Shown in pieces: positions 38,101 to 48,430 of a DNA stretch of 64,000 nt; positions within the stretch are counted from its first letter, which is position 1, and each line of letters starts with the position of its first letter. The notes beneath the pieces are model-generated. The model did no database searches. It was not told the origin of the DNA and saw only the letters and a list, made by a program, of their open reading frames with translations. The position numbers and the translations under genes were made by a program. This stretch comes from Timema cristinae (Eukaryota; Arthropoda; Insecta; Phasmatodea; Timematidae): positions 42,357,979 to 42,421,978 of the forward strand of contig JBCFYV010000024.1 in assembly GCA_039000515.1 (NCBI GenBank), read 5' to 3'.

Positions 38101-40030
38101 TACTTAAAGTGTATAACCCGAACGGGTAGTAAGATGCGGTGCTAATATTATTATTATTATAACTTGAGAAACTTACTTGGTTAGGTTTGTTTTTTGGGGA
38201 TAACATTAAAACTACTATTATTATAATTATTAATAAATCAAATTTATTTTAATGTATAATAGATTTTTAGGTTGGTTCAACTATAACTAGCTAAAAGTTT
38301 TAATTTTGTTGTGCTATACTTAATACGCTTTCTGGTTGTGAATATTTATGTCTAGTAGAATAAACCAATAAGCACAATATTTTTAGGTCAAGTATTGTAA
38401 TGTGTTTATTATGATTGGCAATGCTTTTTTGGTAGTTTTTTTAGGGGAATAGGCCCTTTTCATAAAAGTGAGTGAAAGTGTTGTAAGCCCCATTTTACGA
38501 TTTCAATGCATAAGGTTTACTAGACTTACTGGCATTGAGGACATTATCACAGTATTGGTACATTAATATCCACAACTTAATTGTAAAAATTATAGTTTAA
38601 AAAATGTATTTTGAAAGTGTCAGAAAATGTTATAATACTAGCCTAAAATTTTAGAAGACTTCACTAGAAAGACCAATTCTAAATTGATTTACAGTTGTTA
38701 TTAAATAATAATTGTAATTTATTGATATCCTAAAAAGCCCCAGTGCCCTTATAGAAATATTGAAACGAGCTTTTAAATTATATCCTATTTATAAACACTC
38801 CTACAAGGGCATAAATAATCATACCAAAATTTTGTAAACCAAGTTTGAACACTATCTGACCTTACATTGATAAATATTTTCCAAGCTGACTGTGCCCTTT
38901 TCCATGTATTTTTGTGAATAGTGTATTCATACAGCACACCAGACTGAGAATGAAAGATGATTTTTGTTCCTACCTTCTCTGTTTAGTTTAGAGACGGGTT
39001 TTAAAACCATCCACTTAACCTTAATGTACTTCGCATCAAATCATTTTGGAGCGCAGCTGGCTTTCTTCACTTTAACTGGTTATTTATAGCTCAAACTCAG
39101 CCACTTTGAACCTTCTATGTTTTGAGACGTTGGATCAATACGTCCACGCTGTAGCGGCAAGTTTAAAAAGTCTTTGTAGTTTGCAAGCGGTAAAGTACAG
39201 CATGTAATGCACGAAATAAAAATTACTTCTGTTGACGATTAATTAGCGTGATTGTACAAAGGAATGAAGCAATTCACTAAAGTAAATTAATGCTAATTTT
39301 CGAGTTTCTTTGTAAACATTTTTGTATCAGCGCTCTTTGTATGACCAATGAAAATGAAATTCAAGATATCTGCGCAGTGGAATGCGCAAGAGAAACTAGT
39401 TTTATATATAGCTGGAATCTGTTAGAAAATACAAACATTTTTAGTTGCCAATATTGATAACATTTTACTATATATATTTTTAGTGTTTTTATAGGTAATA
39501 TTGATGTATATAATCTATCAAAACACTAATATATATTTATCAAAAGTTAAAATTTATGATAACATAACTTAACGTATGTATAGTATATGAAAACGATTTT
39601 AGTAACTTTTTAAGTCATGTAAAAATGTCAATACTTTAAATTGCTACTTATAATATTCACAAACAAATGTGTAAAATTCATAATTCGCCAATGGGCTAAC
39701 GCTCTTCGAATCATATAATAATATATTATATTTATGTAATGTAACCAAATAAAAATAAAATTATGTATAGTACTGCATTCCAGAATCCTACTATATCAAA
39801 CCCAAACTCCCATAAAAACATTTCAACGATACAGACTGGTGGATGAGAAACGGAAAGGAGGTTATTACCGAAGCTATGAACTAGAGCAGATGCAAATACC
39901 TTCAATAAACATTCCTGTTGAAAACTATTAACATGACGTATAGCTTAGGAGCTCTTTAAAGAGAAGTACAAATTGAATAATGATTTAATTTAAAACTGCT
40001 TACCATCCTAAACCCACCACCGGTTGGCAT
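24600..40030 (-). CDS. SLC3A2: SLC3A2 / 4F2hc (CD98 heavy chain)-like amino-acid transporter subunit, 8 exons
   Basis: Minus-strand exons, 5' to 3': 40030-40004, 37449-37224, 34550-34413, 33623-33457, 31457-31209, 29790-28817, 26859-26618, 24825-24600. All splice phases agree. The product is about 749 residues if one lost base is allowed for. Order: cytoplasmic Ser/Pro-rich tail of about 215 residues, one membrane helix (about 222-243, [20 protein letters not shown]), a juxtamembrane Cys (about 248) where SLC3 proteins disulphide-bond their SLC7 light chain, WWQ, then an alpha-amylase-like ectodomain ([28 protein letters not shown]). In GVDGFYIKG the position of the glycosidase nucleophile Asp is Lys, so it is probably non-catalytic, as in 4F2hc rather than rBAT. 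NFT, NGT and NGS sequons are present. Family role: carries SLC7 transporters to the plasma membrane. The tail is longer than in human 4F2hc. Confidence 0.82.
25270..25965 (-). mobile_element. Non-LTR retrotransposon 3' fragment, family 1
   Basis: Minus-strand reading, with frame breaks, gives [19 protein letters not shown], the [15 protein letters not shown] block, [11 protein letters not shown] and [20 protein letters not shown], the C-terminal part of a LINE reverse-transcriptase protein. Several stops and shifts make it a dead copy. Lies in the last SLC3A2-like intron. Confidence 0.8.
26047..26122. repeat. (TAA)n microsatellite
   Basis: Near-pure TAA repeats in the last SLC3A2-like intron; may be the tail of a lost SINE. 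Confidence 0.9.
26618..26859 (-). CDS. SLC3A2: SLC3A2-like exon 7
   Basis: Acceptor TGTTCTAG, donor ATAAG|GTAGAT. Encodes [20 protein letters not shown], then AFGFTP, equivalent to the end of the amylase-like barrel, and ends NLPNCEI plus two bases of the Arg codon. Confidence 0.82.
27057..27215 (-). mobile_element. LINE 3' end, same subfamily as 20640-21050
   Basis: Reverse complement of the AGAGGCTTATGTTC and GAACCAGC region with an ATC-rich tail at its left edge. Confidence 0.55.
27440..27738 (+). mobile_element. LINE 3' end, family 2
   Basis: Matches 1917-2219 along its length, including TTTACTAAACTGACCCAGCC and AGGTTGGAAACAGTTGATGA with a (GAT)n tail. Confidence 0.6.
28817..29790 (-). 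CDS. SLC3A2: SLC3A2-like exon 6 (amylase-like core, with one-base frameshift)
   Basis: Acceptor TTCTTCGCAG, donor GGAGAG|GTGAGA. It is 974 bases long, yet both flanking exons need phase 0, so exactly one base is missing. The frame changes between IVNS and [13 protein letters not shown], at the AAA run 29204-29206 on the plus strand (TTT in the gene). Upstream frame: [13 protein letters not shown] through [13 protein letters not shown]; downstream frame: [13 protein letters not shown] through [14 protein letters not shown]. The family is recognisable on both sides. Confidence 0.83.
29800..30930. other. SLC3A2-like intron 5, unique-looking part
   Basis: AT-rich intronic DNA with no element that I can classify. 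Confidence 0.5.
30937..31178 (+). mobile_element. SINE family B, in SLC3A2-like intron 5
   Basis: Head GTGGTTGCATGGTCTAAGGT, B box AGTTCGATCC, body TTCCACTCTCCTACCACGC, tail GAAAGGGTAGTAAAACACCG. Ends about 30 bases from the exon 5 donor. Confidence 0.75.
31209..31457 (-). CDS. SLC3A2: SLC3A2-like exon 5 (membrane anchor)
   Basis: Acceptor GACTGTCAG, donor TTTCCAG|GTGAAC, 83 codons, phase 0 at both ends. Contains the single transmembrane helix, the LPSQC juxtamembrane cysteine and [16 protein letters not shown], the start of the amylase-like domain. Confidence 0.85.
32308..32665 (+). mobile_element. SINE family C, with head insertion
   Basis: Head TTAACTCAGTCGGGAGTG, an inserted stretch at about 32350-32460, body TTTCACAGTGATGAATTAAT, 3' end CAGGCCACAGGTTGGAA. 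Confidence 0.7.
33153..33391. mobile_element. Palindromic MITE, Tc1/mariner-like, in SLC3A2-like intron 4
   Basis: Arms of 50 bases or more (CTTCTTTGGTGCTGACTGAC on the left, its complement on the right) and TA at both borders. It ends about 65 bases from the exon 4 donor. Confidence 0.75.
33411..33440. repeat. (GT)n microsatellite next to an exon donor
   Basis: GT repeats followed by GCGCGTGCAC, within about 20 bases of the exon 4 donor of the SLC3A2-like gene. Confidence 0.9.
33457..33623 (-). CDS. SLC3A2: SLC3A2-like exon 4
   Basis: Acceptor ATTTTGTAG, donor CCAG|GTAAAT. Encodes a run of seven Ser and a His-rich patch ([12 protein letters not shown]), ending IDPFTCQ in phase 0. The donor sits next to a (GT)n microsatellite and a palindromic MITE. 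Confidence 0.75.
33782..34285. repeat. 140 bp minisatellite, about 3.6 copies, in SLC3A2-like intron 3
   Basis: Units start near 33782, 33922, 34060 and 34196 with GAAATGYGACGTGATGGAC and include internal echoes of GCGATGTAATGGACATGCGA. Copies differ by small indels. Confidence 0.9.
34413..34550 (-). CDS. SLC3A2: SLC3A2-like exon 3
   Basis: Acceptor TTGTTTGCAG, donor AAAG|GTACAG. Encodes the polar cytoplasmic stretch [18 protein letters not shown] and [16 protein letters not shown]. Enters with two bases and leaves with one, matching both neighbours. Confidence 0.75.
34695..35165 (+). mobile_element. Non-LTR retrotransposon 3' fragment, family 1
   Basis: Same family as 25270-25965, opposite strand. 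Reads [20 protein letters not shown] then [20 protein letters not shown], with stops upstream. Lies in SLC3A2-like intron 2. Confidence 0.78.
35452..35790 (+). mobile_element. Two SINE C copies in tandem
   Basis: 35452-35610: head TTAGCTCAATAGGTAGCA and a shortened body. 35622-35790: head TTACCTCAGTCGGTGGCA, then directly a 3' segment. Confidence 0.68.
35936..36120 (+). pseudogene. Possible transposase C-terminal fragment (mariner-like)
   Basis: Reads [20 protein letters not shown], which resembles the final residues (GGHFEHLL) seen in some Tc1/mariner-type transposases. Too short to be certain. Confidence 0.45.
36752..37020 (+). mobile_element. SINE family C, full length
   Basis: Head TTAACTCAGTCGGTAGGA, B box GGTTTGATTCCCGG, body TTCACAGTGATGAATTAATG, end CAGGCCACAGGTTGGAA. 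Confidence 0.8.
37224..37449 (-). CDS. SLC3A2: SLC3A2-like exon 2
   Basis: Acceptor TATGCTTTAG, donor CCAG|GTGAGC. Encodes an acidic, Pro-rich cytoplasmic segment ([27 protein letters not shown]). Ends with one base of a codon, completed by GA in exon 3. A second acceptor TTGCAG six bases downstream would remove two residues in frame. Confidence 0.75.
37895..38160 (+). mobile_element. SINE family B, full length
   Basis: tRNA-like head with A box TGGCGTAGTTGG and B box GGTTCGAATCTC, body with CTCCACTCTCCCTCCACGC, then the same tail as family A (CCCGAACGGGTAGTAAGATG) and (TAT)n. Confidence 0.87.
38165..40003. other. SLC3A2-like intron 1, unique-looking part
   Basis: No coding frame. 39000-39430 is less AT-rich and holds a CCAAT (39341-39345); an intronic control region is possible but unsupported. 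Confidence 0.4.
40004..40030 (-). CDS. SLC3A2: SLC3A2-like exon 1 (coding part)
   Basis: Nine codons MPTGGGFRM, then donor ATG|GTAAGC on the minus strand. Phase 0 matches the next exon ([10 protein letters not shown]). The start is inferred from frame continuity; the leader upstream holds a C-run on the sense strand. Confidence 0.55.
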
Positions 40031-40260
40031 TCGATTCAACGTCACGCTCATTTGGATTTTGGTTTAGTTTGAAGGTGGCGAGGACAATTCCCAGTGCGAG
40101 AGGGCTCCTATTAGACGGTGGGGGGGGGGGGGGGGGGGGGGAGGCCTGTACCGTGACCCGAACGGGGGAAGGAGCTCCACACTTTACAACTTGCAAATGA
40201 TGCACCAGTCTGACAATATTAAGGGACCCTCTCCAAACCTAGGGGCGAATCAATACAACT
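40031..40260 (-). promoter_or_regulatory. Leader / proximal upstream region of the SLC3A2-like gene
   Basis: GC-richer than the surroundings and directly upstream of the inferred ATG. Contains an uninterrupted run of 22 G on the plus strand (40120-40141), C on the sense strand. No TATA box is evident. Leader identity is inferred from position only. Confidence 0.4.
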
Positions 40261-41730
40261 CCTAGGGTAAGAGCGAACCTTTAACACCAACAAAAGAAAA
40301 GTTTGCCAGTAAATTAAAAAGACAATTATACAATGTAAATGAATATATTGCTGATGATATACCCAAATAAATAATTGTTATGAATTCTTAAAAGATGAAG
40401 GTTTTAAATTTAGCACCAACTTCCAATTGTTTAATTCATCCTATAACACAATGTTAAATTGCATAGTCGTGCCAATAAATTCAAACTTATATTTTCGATA
40501 GTATAAATAAGGGTTTCCTGACTTCATGGTGATGGCTGTAATCAAATTGCTTTTGCTACCAAATACCTTATATCTTATAATATTATAAGAATATTTTGCT
40601 GCTGCTACTTGAGGACGCTGATTAAAAAATATATATTATATAATCAGTGCGCTCTGATATCCAGAGTGCTACCATCTAGTAGCTCTGGTTTGTACCTACT
40701 GTTGCAACAACTTCATCAGCGTACTCTAGTAGCTGTAATGTGTATTTCTTTGAATTTTATCAGAGTGATCTAGTAGGTTTGGTTTGTACCATTTCTCTGG
40801 AGTTTTTGGAATTAAAACGTTCAATATTATACTAACAACTTTAATAATAAATAATAATAAATAATAATAATAATAATAATAATGTAATAATAATCACACT
40901 TAGAAACTATTATATCCTCTGTGAGCTGAATAGATAAAAATATTAATCAACATATAAATTTAATTCCAAACATGTTATCTATGGCGTGAAAAATGTATTC
41001 TGGTAACTTTATGGCAAGTTGTTACATTACCGCCTTTGCATTATTTTTTTTTCAATTCTAAGCAGGTATTTTCAGAATTCAATGAGCTTAGAACTAAGTG
41101 AACTAGAGCCAAGTGAAGCTTATAACATCTTGTTTAGTACTGATTTTGAAATCATTCTTTTCGAAATATTCGATTGAGGTATTCACTATAAAACAATCTA
41201 AGCTGCCAGATTTGGTTGTCGAAAGCTTAGACACCATAAAGAACTTTAATACCATTTAATTTTTTTTTTTTTTTGTCTTTCTTTCATTAATATTTTATTT
41301 TTCCTTCTTAATCTCTATTTACATACATATATTAAACATAAAAACGTGATTTAAATAATAATTTTCTCCAACCTCTAGGAGTTCTTCAAAACAACATTTG
41401 AATCTCAAAGTGGCAAATGTCATCAACATTATTACTACCCTGCAAAAATTAAAAATAAATATATTTCAAATACATTTTATTTAAACTCATTTTTAAAAAA
41501 GGCCCGCGTAGAAACTATTTACCTTATTTTAATAGTCTGCTTAAAATTGCAGGAGGCGTTGAAGTGCGCGTAAAAACTTTGTGAAGAATAAAATAAATAG
41601 CTACACCATCCTTAATACGGGTTCGTGGGAATAATCTAGAAACCAAACAGATGTCAACACTCCGGTTGAACAAGAGTTATTGTAAATCTACTTTGGAAGA
41701 AGGGGCTAAATCCGAAAACTAAACCTATAA
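40260..41730. other. Intergenic, mostly unassigned
   Basis: Contains three loose repeats of a CTAGTAG plus GGTTTGTACC motif (40665-40790) and a TAA microsatellite (40850-40885). No gene seen. Confidence 0.5.
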
Positions 41731-41732
41731 AA

Positions 41733-41966
41733 AATAATATTATTATTATTATAGCACCGCGTCTTACTACCCGTTCGGGTTATACGCACTTACGCTAATG
41801 TGTAATGGTAGGGTGATTGTGAGATGAAATGAAGGACCTACAGTTTAACGTGGAATCCGAACCACGGTGGAGGCCTGGCATTCCACACATTCACAAGATG
41901 TATTGTCAGAGGTGAAGGAAGGGTTTGGAAATCAGATAAATCTTTGCCGGGATCGAGGATTTAACC
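41733..41966 (-). mobile_element. SINE family A, internally deleted
   Basis: Common tail CACCGCGTCTTACTACCCGT reading inward from (TAT)n, body, then a shortened head. Confidence 0.82.
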
Positions 41967-41999
41967 AAAAAATAATAAAAATATAAATATACTGCCCCA

Positions 42000-42285
42000 A
42001 TATTAGTTCTATAGCTTTTTTTGGGGGGGAGGGGGTTACCATGCCTTACTAACCGTTCAGGGCATACACATATGTACTAATTCCGCTAATGTGCTTGGGA
42101 TCAAGAATATTTAGTTTATATTAAATGTAGCCACATTTTCGTCGAAGAAGAGTGAAAACAACCTTTTTAAAAAAAAAATCAAATACCTTCAGTACACCCG
42201 ACCGTGATTCAAACCCTGATCTCCCCTCATCGGTAAGTCAGTATTTTACTAGAATGACGCCATAAACCTGTGAACACTGAAGGAT
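42000..42285 (-). mobile_element. SINE family B, diverged
   Basis: Tail-like GCCTTACTAACCGTTCAGGG at left, B box region GATTCAAACCCTG at right. Confidence 0.65.
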
Positions 42286-42329
42286 CTATTAATGCTGTTA
42301 ATAAGATTTAATTACCAGTATTTGTCCAA

Positions 42330-42560
42330 TATCTTAGCTCAGTCGGTAGTGTAACTGCCCTAATGAACTAATAGTCTCGGATTCGATTCCCGGCTTGACC
42401 AAAAATGTGTATTTGTTGAAATGTGGGTTCTCCCTGTCACAGCGATGAATAAACGACTGGGAGTTTGGTGTTGTATCTGTTCTAGATTTAAGTTAGTTTT
42501 TAAGTCGTGCTAATATCATTCGGTTCACACAGTTCACGTTAAATACCACAAAATAAATGT
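42330..42560 (+). mobile_element. SINE family C
   Basis: Head TTAGCTCAGTCGGTAGTG and B box GATTCGATTCCCGG, the best-preserved tRNA-like promoter of the family here. Confidence 0.8.
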
Positions 42561-42599
42561 AAAAATAAACAGATTCTTCCAAAGATGTCTTAGCTTATT

Positions 42600-44095
42600 A
42601 TTTGAGTTAGGCTTATATTATGCTTTTATAACTTAGTTAATATGGTCAATTATTTATACCTTGTGTCCTTTTTGCACACACTACTATAAATTTTTATCAC
42701 ACGGTGCGTTTTACCTTTTGACACATTCTCTTAGAACTGTGTTTTTTCTGTCTATTTCTAGATGGGGACAGACAATATGTTCTTCTATTAATAAAGTATA
42801 AATAGAAAGAACATGACATAGATAGTAAAATTATTTCGTTACGCATTTCGCGTTTGTAGAAAGAAAAAAAAATCCATCAAATTTCGCGCTCGTGAACTAC
42901 TACTTTAAAAAGTTTTGCAATGACAATTTTTTTTAATTTTTTTTTACCGGCTGGAAGTATTTTTAGATAGCTTGTTGAGTTGGAAGCTCAACGTTTAAAC
43001 TTAAACATTTAGTAGGTCACGAAAATTATGTGATTACTTATTAACAATCAGGATATAAATCCTATCGAGAAAAAAATAACGCTGAATGGTGGATTTACAG
43101 AAGCTTTCTCGTTATCAGATATTTATTTAAAGCGATGCTCTCATAAAGAGTGTTTGCCATTAAAAAAATAATAGTATATATATTGTTAAACATTAGGGAT
43201 GGATCTTTTAAAGCTTCGAATTATCGAATTCCTCGAATCCTTAAGAAGATCCGAAATTTAAAAATTCGAAAAAATTTCTGATTCAAGTTTTCAAATGAGT
43301 TATTTTAGGGGTATTATGATGCTCGTTGGTGGCTTGATCAAGAATAATTATAGGAAAACTTAACAACCATGACTCAACATAAATTTACCACTTAAATGAA
43401 TGAGAATTCAAACTATATTATAATATAAGAAAAAATACGTATTATGGACATATGTATTCGGATTCAAGATTCAGGATTCGTAAATAAAATGAGGATCAGG
43501 ATTATAAATCAAAGTGAATTAAACTCATCTCGAGTAAATAATGCATACATTCAGCGTTTTTTGGCCCAAAACAAAAACATTTATTCAAAGTATGTATAAT
43601 AAAAAGATAGAAAAACGTATAGGTCGTATTTGCTTGAAAAGTTTTTTCTTCAATCTTTCAATGAGATAAAGTCGATTGAAAAGTTCAACTTGTGCCATGC
43701 AAATTCTCAGCCTTTAACCGTGAATAATTTGATAATGAAATCTGGTTGGCATGAAAACGTATCAAACGACTTAATTCGTTCAGTTAGCCTTGTAAGTATT
43801 ATATGAAGAGAAAGTTTATAGATTAACTATTTTACAGATTTTATATTAACATTTTTTGAACTTACACAAATTTTAATTTACTTGTTAAATAAATAAAAAA
43901 AATGTACAATCTATTTATCTGTTGTAGAGTGTATTTTTAAACTCTTCAAAGTCATTACACCTATTTGTAATGACATATATTTATTTCAAAAACCAAAACT
44001 ACTTTTTTTTTTGTGTTTAGCAATTAATTTTTCTCTAGTTTTATTTTAACTTTGTATAACTTAACTATGGTTATCTATTATTTGAAAAGAGGCTA
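42600..44095. other. Intergenic, AT-rich
   Basis: No gene seen. 43195-43300 has TTCGAA-rich sequence similar to 47735-47830, probably one repeat family. Confidence 0.5.
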
Positions 44096-44099
44096 ACAT

Positions 44100-44395
44100 T
44101 ATCATTTATTTATTTTTCCTTTCGCTAAAGATCCAGAGGTCCCGGGTTCGATCCCCGGCGCTTCCAAAATTTATATGTGAGGCAGTGGGTCTGGAATTGG
44201 GTCAAACCCAGCCTCATGAGGACAAATGAGAAGCTACTTGAATAAATAAGTAGTGGCTCCGGTCTGGAAAACTGATATTAATGGCTGGAGGGTTCGTTGT
44301 GTTGACCACATGACACACTTTATCCGCAAATGTTGGCACTATCTTCACCAACAACGGCGGCCACTCAGTCGGTATAGATCGTTTGTAGACTGACA
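44100..44395 (+). mobile_element. SINE family D
   Basis: B box GGGTTCGATCCCCGG, then a body with AGAAGCTACTTGAATAAATA and GGCTCCGGTCTGGAAAACTG, shared with 61128-61340. Confidence 0.7.
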
Positions 44396-45042
44396 CCTTG
44401 GATTTTTTTATTATTTTTTCCTTAGCGTTTCAGTATACGATTCCGTTTTACGCATATATATACATATATATATAATCTGTTGGGCTTAAAGATTGGGAAA
44501 GATGAATTAGAGTAATGTATCATATTGTTGCAATTGTTGGTGGTAAATCATTTGGTGGAAAAAACAAAAACATTCTCAGTAAATTCAGTTGGGATTCAAA
44601 CTCAGAGCACCCTGTAACAGATCAACCAAAATAGACGAGTATGACATTTATATCGTGCTCACAACTGTAAGGGTCAAAAATTAATTATTTTAAATCATGA
44701 TATAAAATATAAATATCTCGTTTTACAGATTTTTAAGGTGATCTTATATCAAAGTCTAAAACCTTTCATTAAACACACAAGAGATGCTAACAATAGTGAA
44801 GGAAATTTACAGTACAGTCCAATTTCTATGGGAAGAGTCTTTTAAAAATTACAAACATATTTTTTTTACCATCACAAGGATAAAAATCATACTATATTTT
44901 TAGTTATTATTTTATAGGTATTGATGATATCAGCTATCAAAAGTGACAGAGGAAGATCACACAAAGTAGATATGGTAGCTGTTCTAGCTCTCAGATAAGA
45001 TTCTTCTTAAATGAAAGTTGGACTGTAATTACACTTTTTACC

Positions 45043-45200
45043 TGCTTCGGTGGTCGAACGGTCTGAGACGTCACTTTAGCAATATACTGAACTGCAGATG
45101 ATGGGGAGATCATAGGGGTTCGAATTCTGTTCTGTCAATCTTCCTCAACCCTGGCCCGTTAGCGTAATTAGTACTGATCGGGTTGTGAGGCGCGATGACA
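45043..45200 (+). mobile_element. SINE family B, internally deleted
   Basis: Head CTTCGGTGGTCGAACGGTCT, B box GGGTTCGAATTC, then directly into the 3' part (CCCGTTAGCGTAATTAGTAC). Confidence 0.75.
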
Positions 45201-45422
45201 AAAACAAAAGTAATAATACATCTGAATCTGATAGTTTGTAAGATATTAGTGCGGAAAGATGAGAATAAAATAGAAAAGAAGACCCCATTTGTAAAAATCA
45301 ACCCTCATTGCAGTACAATTTGGGATTTTAGCTCCAAAATACCCGTCAATGGTAACCTTGTGCGATTCAACATATTCTAACACGTGACGTCAGGTAGGGT
45401 TAAATATCACCTGGATTGTAAC

Positions 45423-45733
45423 ATTATTATTATATTATTATTATTATTATATAGCACCGCGTCTTACTACCCATTCGGGTTATACGCACTTACTCTAATG
45501 TGTAATGGTAGGGTGATTATGAGATGAAATGAAGGACCTACAGTTTAACGTGGAATCCGAACCACGGTGGAGGCCTGGCATTCCTCACATTCATAAGTTG
45601 TGATTAATATACGTCTTGTCAGAGGTGAAGGAAGGGTTTTGGTAATCAGGTAAATCTGTGCCGGGACCAAGGATTGAACCCCGGCCGCCAGCACAGAAGT
45701 CTGACACCTTATCCCTGGACCACCAGGTCACCT
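45423..45733 (-). mobile_element. SINE family A, near full length
   Basis: Minus-strand head with A box TGGTCCAGGGATAAGG and B box GGGTTCAATCC, body through AGTTTAACGTGGAATCCG-type sequence, ending in the common tail CCCGAATGGGTAGTAAGACG and (TAA)n. Confidence 0.88.
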
Positions 45734-45739
45734 ATGATT

Positions 45740-46800
45740 GTAACAAATGAACAAATTATATTGCTGTGTATATTTATTATTTCTGCCTCTTATAAAAACT
45801 AAATAATATTTTCCTCTTGATGCATTTTAATTTTCTCACGACACTTCGAAGAGAAAGTATTGTGATTGTCGAAAAAAAGATTGTGCTTGAGATTTTGATA
45901 AATTTCGACGTTTCATGTCTCTTTGAAACCAAAAATGTTGTTTTCACAATGCCGTCTGTCTGTACATCGGACTAGAGCCGGAACTATTTTACCGATTGGG
46001 CTAGAAGTTGGTATCTGGGGTTTTCATAAGTTCCCCCGAGGTGTTTTTGGAATTAGATATCTAATCCTAAATTTAATGGTTGTTTACTGAAGGATAAAAA
46101 GAGAGAGCGAGAGAGAAAAGATTTTCTCACAATTAGCTCCAAAATTTTGATTAATTTTCAATCCAGTCACTTTATCATTATAAACAAGATGGAAGTTTTT
46201 ATTTTCTCATGAAAATGATTTTGTGGATACTTTACAAAAGGGAAATTTCCCCATTTTTTATATTTCTCCATAACTATTTGAGATATGACATAGCTTATCC
46301 TTTAAAGTTGTAGTACTAGTTGTAAAGATACAAATATTTTATTTGAAAGATATATTTTTATGAAACCAATAGTTTCTGAGCTATAAGCAAATATATATAC
46401 TTTTTTGATTCTTAAGCGCTTTGGTGGACAAAGATGTTTCTCTTTTCTCAATTTTTACGTAACAGTGTTCTTAGTTCCACATAGTCAGTAAGAAACAGTG
46501 TATATTATTCGATTTATGATCTTTGGTGCAATGTTTCTACAACTATGTATAGATCTATTATTTAGTATCACAAATCTTACGAGTTTTTAGGAAATGTCTA
46601 TGTTAATATAAAAGCGGGAGTTATTTCTCGTTGTTCATGAATATGCTCCACAAACTGTGTATATTATGCAATAGCTTATATAAACCCTCTTTTTATATAT
46701 ACACACTAAGTGGAACGCATATAGGAATATCTATAAAGGAAATATAGCATGTGTAGATAATAAAATTATATTTTTCATATTTATTTATACATGATCCTCA
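45740..46800. other. Intergenic, probable old repeat
   Basis: 45830-46080 has CTTCGAAGAGAAAGTATTGT and GCCGTCTGTCTGTACATCGG, wording I associate with repetitive DNA, but I cannot name the element. A GA-rich run lies at 46100-46120. Confidence 0.4.
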
Positions 46801-46813
46801 TAATTTATAACAT

Positions 46814-47071
46814 TTGAACAATAATACTTCTCCTGTGTTCGGCTACATCTATAATTGTTCTGATTCAATTAAACGAATTCTTAACACGCTTTTTCCCCCA
46901 CACATGTTTTTTTCTCGTGGTGCGGCCGATAAAGAGGTCAGAGATAACCTAAGGGTCATGGAATCGCAACCCATCCAGCCGCTGACAGAAGTAAAGATAC
47001 TTCTTCAGTTTCTCAACGACCATCCGAAGAAACTCTCCACTTCGTTGTTGACTAACATATGTCACGAGTAA
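46814..47071 (+). pseudogene. Isolated 85-codon open frame, unidentified
   Basis: Reads MNNNTSPVFGYIY up to SLLTNICHE. The second half (SRGAADKEVRDNLRVMESQP onward) is GC-richer than the flanks and could be a degraded exon or processed fragment. No splice partner or family recognised. Confidence 0.25.
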
Positions 47072-47284
47072 TAATGTAACAAACTAGGTCTCAATTGCAC
47101 CACGTAAATTATTCAATGATACCACCTTAAGATTTTTTTTTAACAGTTACGAGACTATTATTGACACGGGAGTTTAAAAAAAGTATTTACTGTGTAATAG
47201 TTAAGATTTATAAAAATTTTACATCCAAAAAATGACGTAAGTATTTTAGTTGATTTTTATTATGTTTGTAAATTATTTATATCC

Positions 47285-47525
47285 AACCCTGCACTGGTGA
47301 ACACGTGGACTAAACGTCAATCTTGTTTAGTCTGGTCTACCTGTGCAGGAAGTCGTGGGTTGTAATCCATCCCTGTGCACTGAAGTTTTTTTCACCTAAA
47401 TAGTTCAGCAATCTCTTTCCACATACATTTGTGTACATTTCCTCAAAATTCTACCTTTCTCATCCCTACCCTATTAATTTGATTAAATGTGGCTATCCCG
47501 GACGGGTAGTAATAAGCAGTGAAAA
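47285..47525 (+). mobile_element. SINE family B, diverged
   Basis: Body TTCAGCAATCTCTTTCCACA and tail CCCGGACGGGTAGTAATAAG; head degraded. Confidence 0.65.
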
Positions 47526-48104
47526 CACAATAACAAAAATACCATAAAAACTAAAATATCTAATTTACAAATAATTAAATCTAGATTTAAAATTAAGGGT
47601 TTCAATGTAAATATTTGTGTCAATTGTTTAAAATTAATATTAATCCAAGTTTGTGATAAAAATTAGTATAGCATTACAAATTAAGAATTTGTTTATTTAT
47701 TTTTAAATCTATGAGTAAGTAACATTTTTGCCTGTACGAAGCTTCGAAATTTCGAATCCTACTCTGAAACTTGATATGATTCGAAGTAGAATCAAAATTC
47801 TGAACCTTAAAAATTGAAAAATTAGTATAGGATACTAAATTTCAAATCAGAATGAGATCCCAGATTCGGATACAATGGAGTTTAATTAGAAATTTGAATC
47901 AAAGAATCCAACATTTGAATAATCTAACTTTTTAAAGAGTTTAGCAAAGAGATGCATTATTTTACTTGAGAATATAAACTAGTGTATCTCATAGTATTTG
48001 AAATCTGATTATTATTTGGAATCCATTTATTGACCCCTTTTTCTATTTGACTCAATTAAAATAAAATGTATAAATTTAGCCTAGTGTTGTATTTGTGTCT
48101 AATA

Positions 48105-48430
48105 ACATTTTACTATAAAATATTATATTTGGACTCGATTAGAACCATTTTCATTATAAAATGTTCGATCCCTATCCGATTCGAACAATTTTCACTATAA
48201 AACATTATATTCGTATTTGATTCGAACTATCTTAATTATCAAATATTATATTTGTATTTGATTAGAAACGTTTTAACTAAAATATTCTATTCTTATTCTA
48301 TTCGAACAATTCTCATTATAAAACATTCTACTAGTATTTTATTCGAAATATTTTAATTATAAAAGATTATATTCGTATTTTATTAGTGACGTTTTAACTA
48401 AAATATTCGATTGTTATTCGATTCTAAATT
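48105..48430. repeat. Degenerate 41 bp AT-rich tandem repeat with TTCGAA-like cores
   Basis: About eight imperfect units of the type TTTTAATTATAAAATATTAT then ATTCGTATTTGATTCGAA. Confidence 0.7.

Noticed and set aside
40008..40205. 65-codon minus-strand frame with poly-Pro
   Set aside because: The Pro run is the C homopolymer. The real exon 1 uses another frame (MPTGGGFRM) that splices in phase with exon 2.
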